Shown here: positions 33,780 to 42,254 of the stretch, piece after piece
Layout: every line of letters starts with the position of its first letter
How positions within the stretch are numbered: position 1 is the stretch's first letter
DNA from: Anoxybacillus tengchongensis
GTDB lineage: Bacteria > Bacillota > Bacilli > Bacillales > Anoxybacillaceae
NCBI RefSeq assembly: GCF_014201585.1
Contig: NZ_JACHES010000005.1
Span: 8,248 to 72,247, forward strand
Direction of reading: 5' to 3'
Length of the DNA: 64,000 bases
Translations under genes and position numbers: made by a program
Notes under the pieces: model-generated
What the model was told of the DNA's origin: nothing
What the model saw: only the letters and a program-made list of their open reading frames with translations
The model's database searches: none

Positions 33780-34888
33780 TTGTTGGCGGAGGCATTATTG
33801 GCAGTAGCATCGCTTTTGAACTAGCAAAAAGAGGGGCACACGTTGTCGTTATTGAACGAGGAGAATTGGCACAAGAAGCATCGTCGGCGGCAGCCGGCAT
33901 GCTCGGTGCGCACTCTGAGTTTTCGACAGATCATCCGCTCATTCCGCTTGCTTTAGCAAGTCAAGCGGCATTTCCAAGCGTTATCGCTGAGCTACAACAG
34001 TTAACAAACATCGCTGTCGGATGGAATGAAGCAGGCATGTTAAAAATGGCGACGACAGCGGAAGAGCACCGACAATTGACGGAACATTATGAATTTTGGG
34101 GGCGTATTCAACCGCAACACGTTCGTTGGCTAACGTCCGATGACGTGACCCAACTCGAACCGCACGTACGAAGTGAATACGGAGCGATGTATACGATCGA
34201 TCAACAAGTCGATGCCAAACAGCTTTCCGTTGCTTTCGCGCGTGCAGCGATGGCAAAAGGCGCAACCTTTTTACCGTATACGGAAGCGTATGACGTTGTT
34301 TTCGACGGTGAGCGTGTAACGGGAGTGAAAACAACGAGCGGCACGCTACATGTGGAACATATTGTCATCGCTTGCGGAGCATGGACGTCCGCTTTCGCAG
34401 AAAAATTACAATTATCGCTACATATGTATCCTGTAAAAGGAGAGTGTATCGCCGTCACGACGGAAACACCGCTTTTGCGGACGACTGTATTTGCAAAAAA
34501 CGGCTGTTATATCGTTCCGAAAGCAAACAACCGCCTTGTCATCGGGGCTAGCGCGATCGCCGATTCGTTTACGAAAACGGTGCAAGCAAGTAGCGTGCAT
34601 CATTTACTAGCGCGTGCGATGCAAATCGTTCCAGACATCGCTCATTCCACATTTGAGAAGGTGTGGGCAGGCATTCGCCCACAAACAAAAGATGGCATGC
34701 CTTATATCGGGGAGCATCCACAATATGAAAACGTATTCGTTGTGACAGGACATTATCGAAACGGCATTTTATTAAGCGCCATCACAGGCCGATGCGTGAG
34801 CGATATGCTAGAAGGAAAAGAAGTTCCATTTGATATGACACCGTTTTCGCTCATAAGAAAGGGGGAGGATCATGTATTGCATCATTAA
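33767..34888 (+). CDS. thiO: Glycine oxidase ThiO
   Basis: A 373-aa FAD enzyme that oxidises glycine to the imine used for the thiazole ring. The N-terminal dinucleotide motif GGGIIGSSIAFELAKRGA binds FAD, and WAGIRPQTKDGMPYIG with the C-terminal HYRNGILLSAITG completes the DAAO fold. The gene starts inside the tenI end (13 bp overlap) after GGGGGAAG. Confidence 0.94.
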   Translation: MDVLIVGGGIIGSSIAFELAKRGAHVVVIERGELAQEASSAAAGMLGAHSEFSTDHPLIPLALASQAAFPSVIAELQQLTNIAVGWNEAGMLKMATTAEEHRQLTEHYEFWGRIQPQHVRWLTSDDVTQLEPHVRSEYGAMYTIDQQVDAKQLSVAFARAAMAKGATFLPYTEAYDVVFDGERVTGVKTTSGTLHVEHIVIACGAWTSAFAEKLQLSLHMYPVKGECIAVTTETPLLRTTVFAKNGCYIVPKANNRLVIGASAIADSFTKTVQASSVHHLLARAMQIVPDIAHSTFEKVWAGIRPQTKDGMPYIGEHPQYENVFVVTGHYRNGILLSAITGRCVSDMLEGKEVPFDMTPFSLIRKGEDHVLHH

Positions 34889-35075
34889 TGGTGAGACAAT
34901 CCATTTGCCAGCTCATGTGCGTACAGTCGCTCAATTGTTGCACCATTTTCACATTCATAAAAAGATTGCGATTGTGGAAATCAATATGCATATCGTTCCG
35001 AAAGAAGATTATGAACATACAGCCATTGCAGATGGTGATCGCATTGAAATCGTTCATTTTGTAGGGGGAGGATAA
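34872..35075 (+). CDS. thiS: Sulfur carrier protein ThiS
   Basis: A 67-aa ubiquitin-like protein ending in GlyGlyGly, the C-terminal Gly that ThiF adenylates and that carries the thiocarboxylate sulfur for thiazole. Overlaps thiO by 17 bp; GGGGGAGG precedes its ATG. Confidence 0.95.
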   Translation: MYCIINGETIHLPAHVRTVAQLLHHFHIHKKIAIVEINMHIVPKEDYEHTAIADGDRIEIVHFVGGG

Positions 35076-35076
35076 T

Positions 35077-35847
35077 ATGTTACAAATCGGACCGTATACA
35101 TTTCACTCTCGTTTACTGCTTGGGACAGGGAAATTTCCGAACATCGATATTCAAAAAGAAGCGGTTGAAGCGTCAGGAGCACAAATTTTAACGTTTGCCG
35201 TTCGGCGAATGAACATTTTTGCGCCCGATCAACCGAATTTTTTAGAAAAAATCGATGTAACGAAATATAAGTTGCTTCCGAATACCGCTGGGGCAAAAAC
35301 AGCAGAGGAAGCGGTGCGCATCGCTCGTTTAGCGAAAGCATCTGGACTTTGTGACATGGTGAAAGTGGAAGTGATCGGGTGCGATCAAACGTTGTTGCCT
35401 GATCCCGTCGAGACGTTAAAAGCGACAGAGATGTTGTTAGAAGAAGGATTTATCGTTTTACCGTACACATCGGATGATGTCGTGTTAGCGAAACGGTTGC
35501 AACAGCTCGGTTGTCATGCGATTATGCCTGGTGCTTCACCGATCGGATCTGGGCAAGGAATTATTAATCCGTTAAACATTCAATTCATTATTGAACAAGC
35601 AACCGTCCCTGTCATTATTGATGCAGGCATCGGTGGACCGGCGGATGCCGCGTTGGCGATGGAGTTAGGGGCTGATGGGGTATTGTTAAATACAGCGGTT
35701 GCTTCTGCGAAAGATCCGGTAAAAATGGCGAAAGCGATGAAACTGGCGATTGAAGCGGGGCGGCTAGGATATGAAGCAGGACGAATTCCGAAAAAGCGGT
35801 ATGCCATAGCGAGCAGTCCAATTGAAGGGATGAGCGTCGTTTCATGA
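35077..35847 (+). CDS. thiG: Thiazole synthase ThiG
   Basis: A 256-aa TIM-barrel that joins DXP, ThiS-thiocarboxylate and dehydroglycine into thiazole phosphate. The N-terminal [10 protein letters not shown], the Schiff-base Lys in DMVKVEVIG and phosphate-binding [26 protein letters not shown] (DAGIGG…) are present. It starts one base after thiS and overlaps thiF by four bases. Confidence 0.96.
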   Translation: MLQIGPYTFHSRLLLGTGKFPNIDIQKEAVEASGAQILTFAVRRMNIFAPDQPNFLEKIDVTKYKLLPNTAGAKTAEEAVRIARLAKASGLCDMVKVEVIGCDQTLLPDPVETLKATEMLLEEGFIVLPYTSDDVVLAKRLQQLGCHAIMPGASPIGSGQGIINPLNIQFIIEQATVPVIIDAGIGGPADAALAMELGADGVLLNTAVASAKDPVKMAKAMKLAIEAGRLGYEAGRIPKKRYAIASSPIEGMSVVS

Positions 35848-36860
35848 ATCGCTACTCACGCCAACAATTGTTTGCGCCAATCGGAGAAAAAGGACAACAA
35901 TGCATTCGGAAAAAACACGTGCTCATTATCGGTGCTGGAGCGCTTGGGGCAGCAAATGCGGAGACGCTTGTACGTGCAGGGGTTGGAAAAGTAACGATTG
36001 TCGATCGCGACTATGTGGAATGGAGCAATTTACAGCGCCAACAGCTATATACGGAAGATGATGCAGCGAAGCAATTGCCGAAAGCAATCGCCGCTTTTGC
36101 TCATTTGCAAGCGATTAATCACGATGTAGTCGTTGAACCGATTGTTGCGGATGCAGATGCACGTGTACTTGACCGTCTTGTTGCGCGCGGGCGACCCGAT
36201 GTGATTATTGATAGTACCGACAATTTCGATGTGCGTATGATCATTAACGATGTTTCACAAAAGTATGATGTGCCGTGGATTTATGGGGCATGTGTCGGAA
36301 GTTACGGATTAAGCTACGTCATTATCCCGAATGAAACACCATGTTTACGCTGTTTGCTTGAAGAAGTGCCGCTCGGTATTGCGACGTGCGATATCGCAGG
36401 GATCATTAGTCCTGCCGTTCATATGGTTGTTGCACACCAAACGGCGGAAGCGTTAAAAATATGTATACATGCCCCTGTGAATCGCAAGCTCGTTTCGTTT
36501 GATATATGGCACGGACAATATCGGATGATCGATGTGCAAAAGTTAAAAAAAGACGATTGTCCATCGTGTGGTAAAACGAGAACTTATCCAGCTCTCCAAT
36601 ACGAAAATGAAACGAAATTTGCGGTATTATGTGGGCGAGAAACAGTACAAATCCGTCCTGCCCAGCGCAGAGAGCGAGAGTGGACAGCGCTTATTTCCTT
36701 TTTACAACAAAAAGGAATTCAAGTGGTGCAAAACGACTACTTATGTTCGTTTACAGTGGACGGGCGTCGTTTTGTCGTCTTTTCGGATGGGCGCGTATTT
36801 ATTCATGGCACAAATGACATTCAAGAAGCAAAGAAGCTATATTATCAATATTTGGGGTGA
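35844..36860 (+). CDS. thiF: ThiS adenylyltransferase ThiF
   Basis: A 338-aa E1-like enzyme adenylating the ThiS C-terminus. Nucleotide motif [20 protein letters not shown], the RQQLY and DSTDNFDVR segments, and one Cys pair for zinc (CPSCGKT near residue 245, with the other pair in PCLRCLLEE) are visible. A C-terminal extension of about 80 residues follows the core, as in the Bacillus protein. Starts within the thiG stop. Confidence 0.94.
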   Translation: MNRYSRQQLFAPIGEKGQQCIRKKHVLIIGAGALGAANAETLVRAGVGKVTIVDRDYVEWSNLQRQQLYTEDDAAKQLPKAIAAFAHLQAINHDVVVEPIVADADARVLDRLVARGRPDVIIDSTDNFDVRMIINDVSQKYDVPWIYGACVGSYGLSYVIIPNETPCLRCLLEEVPLGIATCDIAGIISPAVHMVVAHQTAEALKICIHAPVNRKLVSFDIWHGQYRMIDVQKLKKDDCPSCGKTRTYPALQYENETKFAVLCGRETVQIRPAQRREREWTALISFLQQKGIQVVQNDYLCSFTVDGRRFVVFSDGRVFIHGTNDIQEAKKLYYQYLG

Positions 36861-36865
36861 GGGAT

Positions 36866-37654
36866 ATGGTATATAAAGCGTTGACGATCGCTGGTTCGGA
36901 TAGCGGTGGGGGGGCTGGCATTCAAGCGGACTTAAAAACGTTCCATCAACTTCGTGTGTTTGGCATGTCAGCCATTACTGCGGTAACTGCACAAAATACG
37001 CTCGGTGTACAAGGAGTATACCCGCTTTCTGTTGAGGCGGTTGAACGACAAATCGATTCCGTTGCGGTCGATTTATCGCCGCATGCAGTAAAAACAGGCA
37101 TGTTATTTAGCCATGAGATGATCGAATTAGTTGCCCACAAAATAAAGCAATACAAATGGACGCGCATTGTCGTCGACCCCGTTATGATCGCAAAAGGCGG
37201 GGCACCGCTGTTGAAACAAGAGGCGGTAGAAGCATTGCAACGTCATTTGTTGCCGCTTGCTTACGTATTAACGCCGAACATGCCAGAAGCGGAAGTATTG
37301 ACAAATATGCAGATGGAAACGATTGAACAACGAAAAGAAGCAGCGAAAAAGCTTCATGACATGGGCGTTCGGTACGTTGTTATGAAGGGGGGACACGGGG
37401 AAGGCAACGAACTGATCGACATCTTATACGACGGTGAGCAATTTTATGAATGGAAAAGTAAGCGCATCGATACGAAACATACGCACGGCACAGGGTGTAC
37501 GTTTGCAGCGGCGATTACAGCACAGCTTGCGAAAGGAAAAACGATATATGAAGCGGTAGATGTGGCGAAACGTTTCATTCAAGCTGCTGTGGAACAGACG
37601 TTGCAAATTGGCAGCGGGCATGGTCCGACGAATCATTGGGCGTTTCATGAGTAA
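36866..37654 (+). CDS. thiD: HMP/HMP-phosphate kinase ThiD
   Basis: A 262-aa ribokinase-fold enzyme phosphorylating hydroxymethylpyrimidine twice. N-terminal ALTIAGSDSGGGAGIQADLK and the C-terminal HGTGCTFAAAI anion hole with catalytic Asp-equivalent are diagnostic. Start ATG 36866, preceded by GGGGTGAGG. It is the last gene of the ten-gene riboswitch-controlled operon. Confidence 0.95.
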   Translation: MVYKALTIAGSDSGGGAGIQADLKTFHQLRVFGMSAITAVTAQNTLGVQGVYPLSVEAVERQIDSVAVDLSPHAVKTGMLFSHEMIELVAHKIKQYKWTRIVVDPVMIAKGGAPLLKQEAVEALQRHLLPLAYVLTPNMPEAEVLTNMQMETIEQRKEAAKKLHDMGVRYVVMKGGHGEGNELIDILYDGEQFYEWKSKRIDTKHTHGTGCTFAAAITAQLAKGKTIYEAVDVAKRFIQAAVEQTLQIGSGHGPTNHWAFHE

Positions 37655-37740
37655 AAAATGTTCACATCATTGACAAACAAAATCGTTCCTACCATTGTTA
37701 AAATAAAAATGGGGAATATATTGATGGAGGGGACGAATAA

Positions 37741-37824
37741 GTGGAAGAACTTTCAATTACGTTAAATATTACGTACGTATTGCTTTTAACTTTTTTTATC
37801 GGTACAACGTTGATCGAGTCATAA
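37741..37824 (+). CDS. 27-aa single-pass membrane peptide
   Basis: A small frame starting with GTG after GATGGAGGGG. It encodes MEELSITLNITYVLLLTFF followed by IGTTLIES, with one hydrophobic helix. A strong terminator follows four bases after the stop, and TTGACA at 37671 suggests its own promoter. These signals make it a likely real small gene. Function unknown. Confidence 0.6.
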   Translation: MEELSITLNITYVLLLTFFIGTTLIES

Positions 37825-37827
37825 GAG

Positions 37828-37860
37828 CGACTGTGCAGATTGCGCGGTCGTTTTCTTTTT
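37828..37860 (+). terminator. Terminator after the 27-aa gene
   Basis: CGACTGTGC pairs with GCGCGGTCG (two G-U) around a 5-nt loop, then TTTTCTTTTT. Confidence 0.85.
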
Positions 37861-37874
37861 CAGTTAAATTTGGT

Positions 37875-37898
37875 ATGATTAACGTATATATTAATCAT
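37875..37898 (+). promoter_or_regulatory. Inverted repeat upstream of the second CNNM gene
   Basis: ATGATTAA-N8-TTAATCAT is a perfect 8-bp inverted repeat 34 bp before the gene start. It overlaps a possible -10 (TATGAT, 37874-37879), suggesting repressor control. Regulator unknown. Confidence 0.5.
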
Positions 37899-37931
37899 GA
37901 CCACTAATTTGATTAGGAGTGTGAATGTTCA

Positions 37932-39197
37932 TTGGGAGATTTGCCTCTGAGTTTAGTTTTTTTACTCATTGTTTTAATTTTATTATCCGCTTTTTTTTCA
38001 GCTTCAGAAACAGCATTTTCGAGCGTGAATAAAATTCGTTTGAAAAATTATGTGGATGAAAAACGGCACGGAAGTAAAAAAGCATTATATATTGCAGAAA
38101 ACTTCGACCAAGCCCTCTCTACTATTTTAGTCGGAAATAATATCGTGAACATTGCTGCGGCTTCTATTTCAGCAAAAGTGGCAACAGATTTGTTTGGTGG
38201 CAGCACAGGTCTTGTTGTTAGTACGGTTGGCATGACGATTTTAATTTTAATTTTTGGCGAAGTGTTACCTAAGTCGTTGGCGAAAGAACATGCGGAGTCA
38301 TTTTCGCTCCTTATTTCCGATGTGCTGTATATGTTAATTCAACTATTTACTCCCGTTACAGCGTTGCTTGTCATGTTAAAAAAACTTGTCTCGAAACTCG
38401 TTGGTCATCAATCCGATGTTCCTTCTGTCACAGAAGAAGAAATTAAAGTGATGGTGAACTTAAGTGAAGAAGAAGGGGTAATAGATAATAAAGAGAAAGA
38501 ACTTGTTCATCGTTCGCTCGATTTTAACGATATTTTAGTTGGTGAAATTTTCACACCGCGCATTGATATGGTTGCAGTAGAAGTGAATCAACCCATCGAA
38601 GAAATTCGGGACATTTTTTTACGTGAACGATATTCGCGCGTTCCGGTATACGAAGGGGACATTGATAACGTCATCGGTATTTTATCGGAAAGCGACTTTT
38701 TCAGTCAACTTGTGCAAGGAAAAGAAGTAAACGTCCGCCAATTGTTGCGTACGCCGCTATTTGTCGTTGAGTCGATGCGTATATCCACGTTATTGCCTGA
38801 ATTACAAAAAAGCAAAGTGCATATGGCAATTGTTATCGATGAGTTTGGCGGTACATCTGGGTTAATTACGTTAGAAGATATTTTAGAACAGATTGTTGGA
38901 GAAATATGGGATGAACATGATGAAGCGGTAAAAACATTCCAAAAAATTAATGATTACGAATATGAATTTAATGCAGAATTACCGCTTGATGAGTTTTGCG
39001 ACATTTTAGGCATTGATGAGTTAGAAAGTTCTTCCCATACGCTCGGCGGCTGGGTGTTTGAAATGTTTGAACGCATCCCTACCGTTGGTGAGTCGTTTGA
39101 ATATGAGTCATTAACAGTCACCGTTCGTCAAGTTGAAAATCGGCGCATTCGAAAAGTGCTCGTTCGCATTCGAGAGCCAATTATGGAAAATGTATAA
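37932..39197 (+). CDS. CNNM/CorC-family transporter (YhdP/YhdT type)
   Basis: A 421-aa paralogue of the gene at 12084. DUF21 membrane region (1-180, starting with LVFLLIVLILLSAFFSASETAFSSVNKIRL), CBS pair (about 200-320) and CorC_HlyC domain (about 340-415). Expected role is Mg2+ or other divalent-cation efflux. The start is TTG 37932, 12 bases after AGGAG, a long spacing; no better in-frame start is visible. It is monocistronic, with an inverted repeat upstream and a terminator downstream. Confidence 0.9.
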   Translation: MGDLPLSLVFLLIVLILLSAFFSASETAFSSVNKIRLKNYVDEKRHGSKKALYIAENFDQALSTILVGNNIVNIAAASISAKVATDLFGGSTGLVVSTVGMTILILIFGEVLPKSLAKEHAESFSLLISDVLYMLIQLFTPVTALLVMLKKLVSKLVGHQSDVPSVTEEEIKVMVNLSEEEGVIDNKEKELVHRSLDFNDILVGEIFTPRIDMVAVEVNQPIEEIRDIFLRERYSRVPVYEGDIDNVIGILSESDFFSQLVQGKEVNVRQLLRTPLFVVESMRISTLLPELQKSKVHMAIVIDEFGGTSGLITLEDILEQIVGEIWDEHDEAVKTFQKINDYEYEFNAELPLDEFCDILGIDELESSSHTLGGWVFEMFERIPTVGESFEYESLTVTVRQVENRRIRKVLVRIREPIMENV

Positions 39198-39223
39198 AAA
39201 AGGAGCGATTGCTCCTTTTTTTA
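39198..39223 (+). terminator. Terminator after the second CNNM gene
   Basis: AAAGGAGC pairs with GCTCCTTT around GATT, then seven T. Confidence 0.92.
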
Positions 39224-39294
39224 TTGACATCTGATCAAACTTCTATTACGCTTAATAGGCGTAAAAACCGATAAGAATAATGGGGGTTAGTGTG

Positions 39295-40077
39295 ATGCAA
39301 AAGTGGTTTTTGTTGATCGCATTGCTAGTGATCGGGGGATTGCTTGCAGGGTGCGGTCAAAACGAAAAAGAAAATGACTTATTTGCTCAAATCAAAGAAA
39401 AAGGGGAATTGAAAATCGGCACGGAAGGAACGTATCCGCCATTTACATTTCATGATGAAACAGGCGAGTTAACAGGATTTGATGTGGAAATTGCCAAAGA
39501 AGTAGCGAAACGTCTCGGTGTAAAACCGGTGTTTGTAGAAACGCAATGGGATGCGATGTTTGCTGGTTTAGATGCGAAACGTTTTGATATGGTTGCAAAC
39601 CAAGTGGGCATTCGTCCAGATCGTCAAGAAAAATACGATTTTTCCGATCCATATATTACGTCAGCAGCTGTTCTTGTCGTCCATAAAGAAAATCAACAAT
39701 TGAAGTCGTTTGATGATCTGAAAGGAAAAAAAGCAGCGCAATCGATGACGAGTAACTATGCCGATTTAGCTCGCTCATATGGAGCAGAAGTTGTAGGAGT
39801 AGAAGGATTTAACCAAGCGATTGAATTGTTAAGTTCCAAACGAGTAGATGCAACGATTAACGATAAATTATCTGTACTTGATTTTCTCAAACAAAAACCG
39901 AATGCACCGATTCAAATTGTCGCCACACACGACGATGCTTCTCAAAGCGGTTTGATGTTTCGCAAGGGAAGCGACACGCTTGTTGAAGCTGTAAATAAAG
40001 CGTTAAAAGACATGATGGAAGATGGCACGTACGCAAAAATTTCAGAAAAGTGGTTTGGTGAAGATGTATCTAAATAA
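39295..40077 (+). CDS. tcyA: Cystine ABC transporter substrate-binding lipoprotein TcyA
   Basis: A 260-aa lipoprotein. The signal peptide ends in lipobox LLAGC (Cys20). The mature part is a polar-amino-acid binding domain with [24 protein letters not shown] in substance and [12 protein letters not shown]. It matches B. subtilis TcyA over its length, down to the C-terminal WFGEDVSK, so cystine is the likely ligand. Start ATG 39295 after TGGGGGTTAG. First gene of the tcyABC operon. Confidence 0.9.
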   Translation: MQKWFLLIALLVIGGLLAGCGQNEKENDLFAQIKEKGELKIGTEGTYPPFTFHDETGELTGFDVEIAKEVAKRLGVKPVFVETQWDAMFAGLDAKRFDMVANQVGIRPDRQEKYDFSDPYITSAAVLVVHKENQQLKSFDDLKGKKAAQSMTSNYADLARSYGAEVVGVEGFNQAIELLSSKRVDATINDKLSVLDFLKQKPNAPIQIVATHDDASQSGLMFRKGSDTLVEAVNKALKDMMEDGTYAKISEKWFGEDVSK

Positions 40078-40765
40078 TATGTTAATCGATCCAGAACGGT
40101 TAGAAAGATTGACGAATATTGCTGAAAGTTCCCTTCTCCCATTGGTGAAGGGTGCTTTACTATATACGATTCCGTTGTCAGTAGTTACATTTGTCATTGG
40201 ATTAGCGATTGCGTTGTTAACGGCTTTAGCTCGGCTATCGAGCATGAAATTGTTGCAGTGGGCGGCGCGTGCGTATGTGTCTGCTATTCGCGGTACGCCA
40301 CTTCTTGTGCAATTGTTCATTATTTTTTACGGCTTGCCGACGATCGGAATAACAATTGATCCGTTGCCAGCTGCCATCATTGGCTTTTCATTAAATGTCG
40401 GTGCATATGCATCGGAGATTATTCGAGCTGCCATTTTATCGATTCCAAAAGGTCAATGGGAAGCTGCGTATTCACTTGGAATGGACGATGTCCAGACTTT
40501 ACGTCGCATTATTTTGCCGCAAGCTGCGCGCGTATCTGTTCCACCGTTATCAAATACATTTATTAGCTTAGTCAAGGATACGTCTCTTGCTTCGCTCATT
40601 CTTGTGGCGGAAATGTTTCGCAAGGCGCAAGAAATTGCAGCAACAAATTACGAGTTTTTATTACTTTATACAGAAGCTGCGCTCATTTATTGGGTCATTT
40701 GTTTTTTCCTTTCCATCGTTCAAGGGAGCATGGAAAAACGCTTAAGCCGCTATGTTGTTCGATAA
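40064..40765 (+). CDS. tcyB: Cystine ABC transporter permease TcyB
   Basis: A 233-aa membrane permease of the His/Glu/Gln/Arg family with about five helices and the EAA loop region [28 protein letters not shown]. The ATG at 40064 overlaps tcyA by 14 bp and gives the family length (234 in B. subtilis); ATG 40079 is the alternative. Neither has a strong ribosome binding site, so coupling is likely. Confidence 0.9.
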   Translation: MYLNNMLIDPERLERLTNIAESSLLPLVKGALLYTIPLSVVTFVIGLAIALLTALARLSSMKLLQWAARAYVSAIRGTPLLVQLFIIFYGLPTIGITIDPLPAAIIGFSLNVGAYASEIIRAAILSIPKGQWEAAYSLGMDDVQTLRRIILPQAARVSVPPLSNTFISLVKDTSLASLILVAEMFRKAQEIAATNYEFLLLYTEAALIYWVICFFLSIVQGSMEKRLSRYVVR

Positions 40766-40784
40766 ATGGATAAGGAGAGCTGTG

Positions 40785-41519
40785 ATGTTAGTTGTTGAAG
40801 GATTGCGCAAAACGTTTGAAAATCATGAAGTGTTAAAAGGTGTTCATTTAACGGTAAGAAAGGGAGAAGTCGTTGTCATTATCGGTCCATCGGGATCAGG
40901 AAAAACGACGTTGTTACGTTGTTTAAACGTATTAGAAATACCTGATGAAGGGACGTTGACGATTGATGACGAGCAACTTCAATTTACAACGAAGCCCTCG
41001 AAAAAAGAAATGATTCGCTTTCGCCGATTGACAGGAATGGTGTTTCAAGCGTATAACTTATTTCCGCATATGACTGCGCTTGAAAATGTGATGGAAGGGC
41101 CTATTACGGTAAAACGGCTAAAAAAACATGAAGCGAAAGAAAAAGCTGAACAATTGCTTATGAAAGTCGGATTAAAAGATCAAATGCATATGTATCCGTT
41201 TCAACTATCAGGTGGGCAACAACAACGCGTCGGTATTGCGCGAGCGCTTGCGATGGAACCGAAAGTATTATTATTTGATGAACCGACTTCAGCATTAGAT
41301 CCAGAACTTGTTGGTGAAGTGTTAAAAGTGATGAAAGATTTAGCGAACGAAGGAATGACGATGGTCGTTGTGACGCATGAAATGCGCTTTGCGCGCGAAG
41401 TGGCTGATGAAGTCATCTTTTTTGATGAAGGGATGATGATTGAGCGCGGTCATCCGGAGCAACTATTTACGAATCCAACACACGAACGGACACGACAGTT
41501 TTTGCAACGAATTCAGTAA
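40785..41519 (+). CDS. tcyC: Cystine ABC transporter ATPase TcyC
   Basis: A 244-aa ABC ATPase. Walker [10 protein letters not shown], signature [15 protein letters not shown] and Walker [14 protein letters not shown] are complete. Start ATG 40785, after AAGGAGAG; upstream in-frame starts lie in the tcyB tail. It ends the operon before a strong terminator. Confidence 0.92.
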   Translation: MLVVEGLRKTFENHEVLKGVHLTVRKGEVVVIIGPSGSGKTTLLRCLNVLEIPDEGTLTIDDEQLQFTTKPSKKEMIRFRRLTGMVFQAYNLFPHMTALENVMEGPITVKRLKKHEAKEKAEQLLMKVGLKDQMHMYPFQLSGGQQQRVGIARALAMEPKVLLFDEPTSALDPELVGEVLKVMKDLANEGMTMVVVTHEMRFAREVADEVIFFDEGMMIERGHPEQLFTNPTHERTRQFLQRIQ

Positions 41520-41520
41520 A

Positions 41521-41550
41521 ACCCCCAAGCGATTCGCTTGGGGGTTTTTT
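41521..41550 (+). terminator. Terminator of the tcyABC operon
   Basis: ACCCCCAAGCG pairs with CGCTTGGGGGT around ATT, then six T. Confidence 0.95.
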
Positions 41551-41557
41551 AGCCATG

Positions 41558-41758
41558 TTATTTAGTTGTGTAAGATCCACCTAATTGTTGTTGCGCCATT
41601 GCAACAAGACGTTTTGTAATTTCGCCACCAACTGAACCGTTTGCGCGTGATGTTGCGTCTGGTCCGAGGTTTACACCAAATTCTTGAGCGATTTCGTATT
41701 TCATTTGATCAATTGCTTGTTGCGCACCGTATACTAATAATTGATTTGTGTTTGCCAT
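41558..41758 (-). CDS. Alpha/beta-type small acid-soluble spore protein
   Basis: A 66-aa SASP that coats and protects DNA in the spore. The GPR protease site region is [12 protein letters not shown], and the second conserved block is [22 protein letters not shown]. Start ATG 41758, ten bases after GAGGAG. Expression in the forespore (sigma-G) is expected, but I found no clean sigma-G promoter; a tRNA-like element occupies the upstream 70 bp. Position matches sspB of B. subtilis. Confidence 0.95.
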   Translation of the reverse strand: MANTNQLLVYGAQQAIDQMKYEIAQEFGVNLGPDATSRANGSVGGEITKRLVAMAQQQLGGSYTTK

Positions 41759-41788
41759 ATTCAATCATCTCCTCGTTACATTTTTTTA

Positions 41789-41857
41789 TGGTTGGGTTAG
41801 CTGGATTTGCACCAGCAACGCGTGATGTTTTCACGCTGCCAAGCTTGGCTTAACCCA
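41789..41857 (-). ncRNA. tRNA-like element with encoded CCA
   Basis: On the minus strand 69 nt fold as a cloverleaf: acceptor TGGGTTA/TAACCCA (7 bp), short D-arm GCC-AAGCTT-GGC, anticodon-like arm GCGTG/CACGC with loop AAAACAT, variable GTT, T-arm GCTGG/CCAGC with loop TGCAAAT, then A and CCA. It departs from normal tRNA: no U33, small D-arm, G in place of T55. It is not likely to decode. It could be a degenerate tRNA or a tRNA-like RNA such as tRNA-Other of B. cereus, and lies 31 nt before the SASP start. Confidence 0.6.
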
Positions 41858-41982
41858 TCGACTGATGTTTGCTTGCTTGTACTACTATTTTGGGGAAAAA
41901 ACATGTTATTATTCTTTTTTTTATGTGGTAATTTCTTGTGAAGTGGGAAAGATAATGGAAAATAACAAGGCGAGGGATGAAT

Positions 41983-42225
41983 ATGTATATTTGTCCGTTA
42001 TGTAACGGTTTACGGACAATCGTTTTTTATTGTGATCAATGTGGGGGAAAATTAAAAGACGAAGGAAAATTAACGGATTATTTCGATGATTACAGTCCGT
42101 ATATGGATGCAGATATGATGAAAATGGTTGATGGATACGCTGATACGAGCAAACAGCACGTCTGTGTTCATTTATTTCATTGCGCACATTGTGATGACGA
42201 TATCGTTCGTTTCATTCAAGAATAA
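41983..42225 (+). CDS. Small zinc-ribbon protein
   Basis: An 80-aa protein with three Cys pairs: CPLC (residues 4-7), CDQC (about 19-22) and CAHC (about 68-71), enough for one zinc ribbon and perhaps a second site. The middle is acidic (DYFDDYSPYMDADMMKMVDG). Start ATG 41983 after GAGGGA; ATG 41977 is too close to the site. Function unknown. Confidence 0.75.
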   Translation: MYICPLCNGLRTIVFYCDQCGGKLKDEGKLTDYFDDYSPYMDADMMKMVDGYADTSKQHVCVHLFHCAHCDDDIVRFIQE

Positions 42226-42252
42226 AAGCCCGCTCAAACGAACGGGCTTTCC
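42226..42252. terminator. Bidirectional terminator, zinc ribbon / msmX
   Basis: AAAGCCCG pairs with CGGGCTTT across a 10-nt loop. Confidence 0.85.
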
Positions 42253-42254
42253 AT

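Noticed and set aside
41641-41853. Plus-strand frame ending in VGLAGFAPATRDVF-like residues
   Set aside because: It crosses the SASP gene and the tRNA-like element in antisense. Translations of this type are typical of frames read through tRNA-like DNA.
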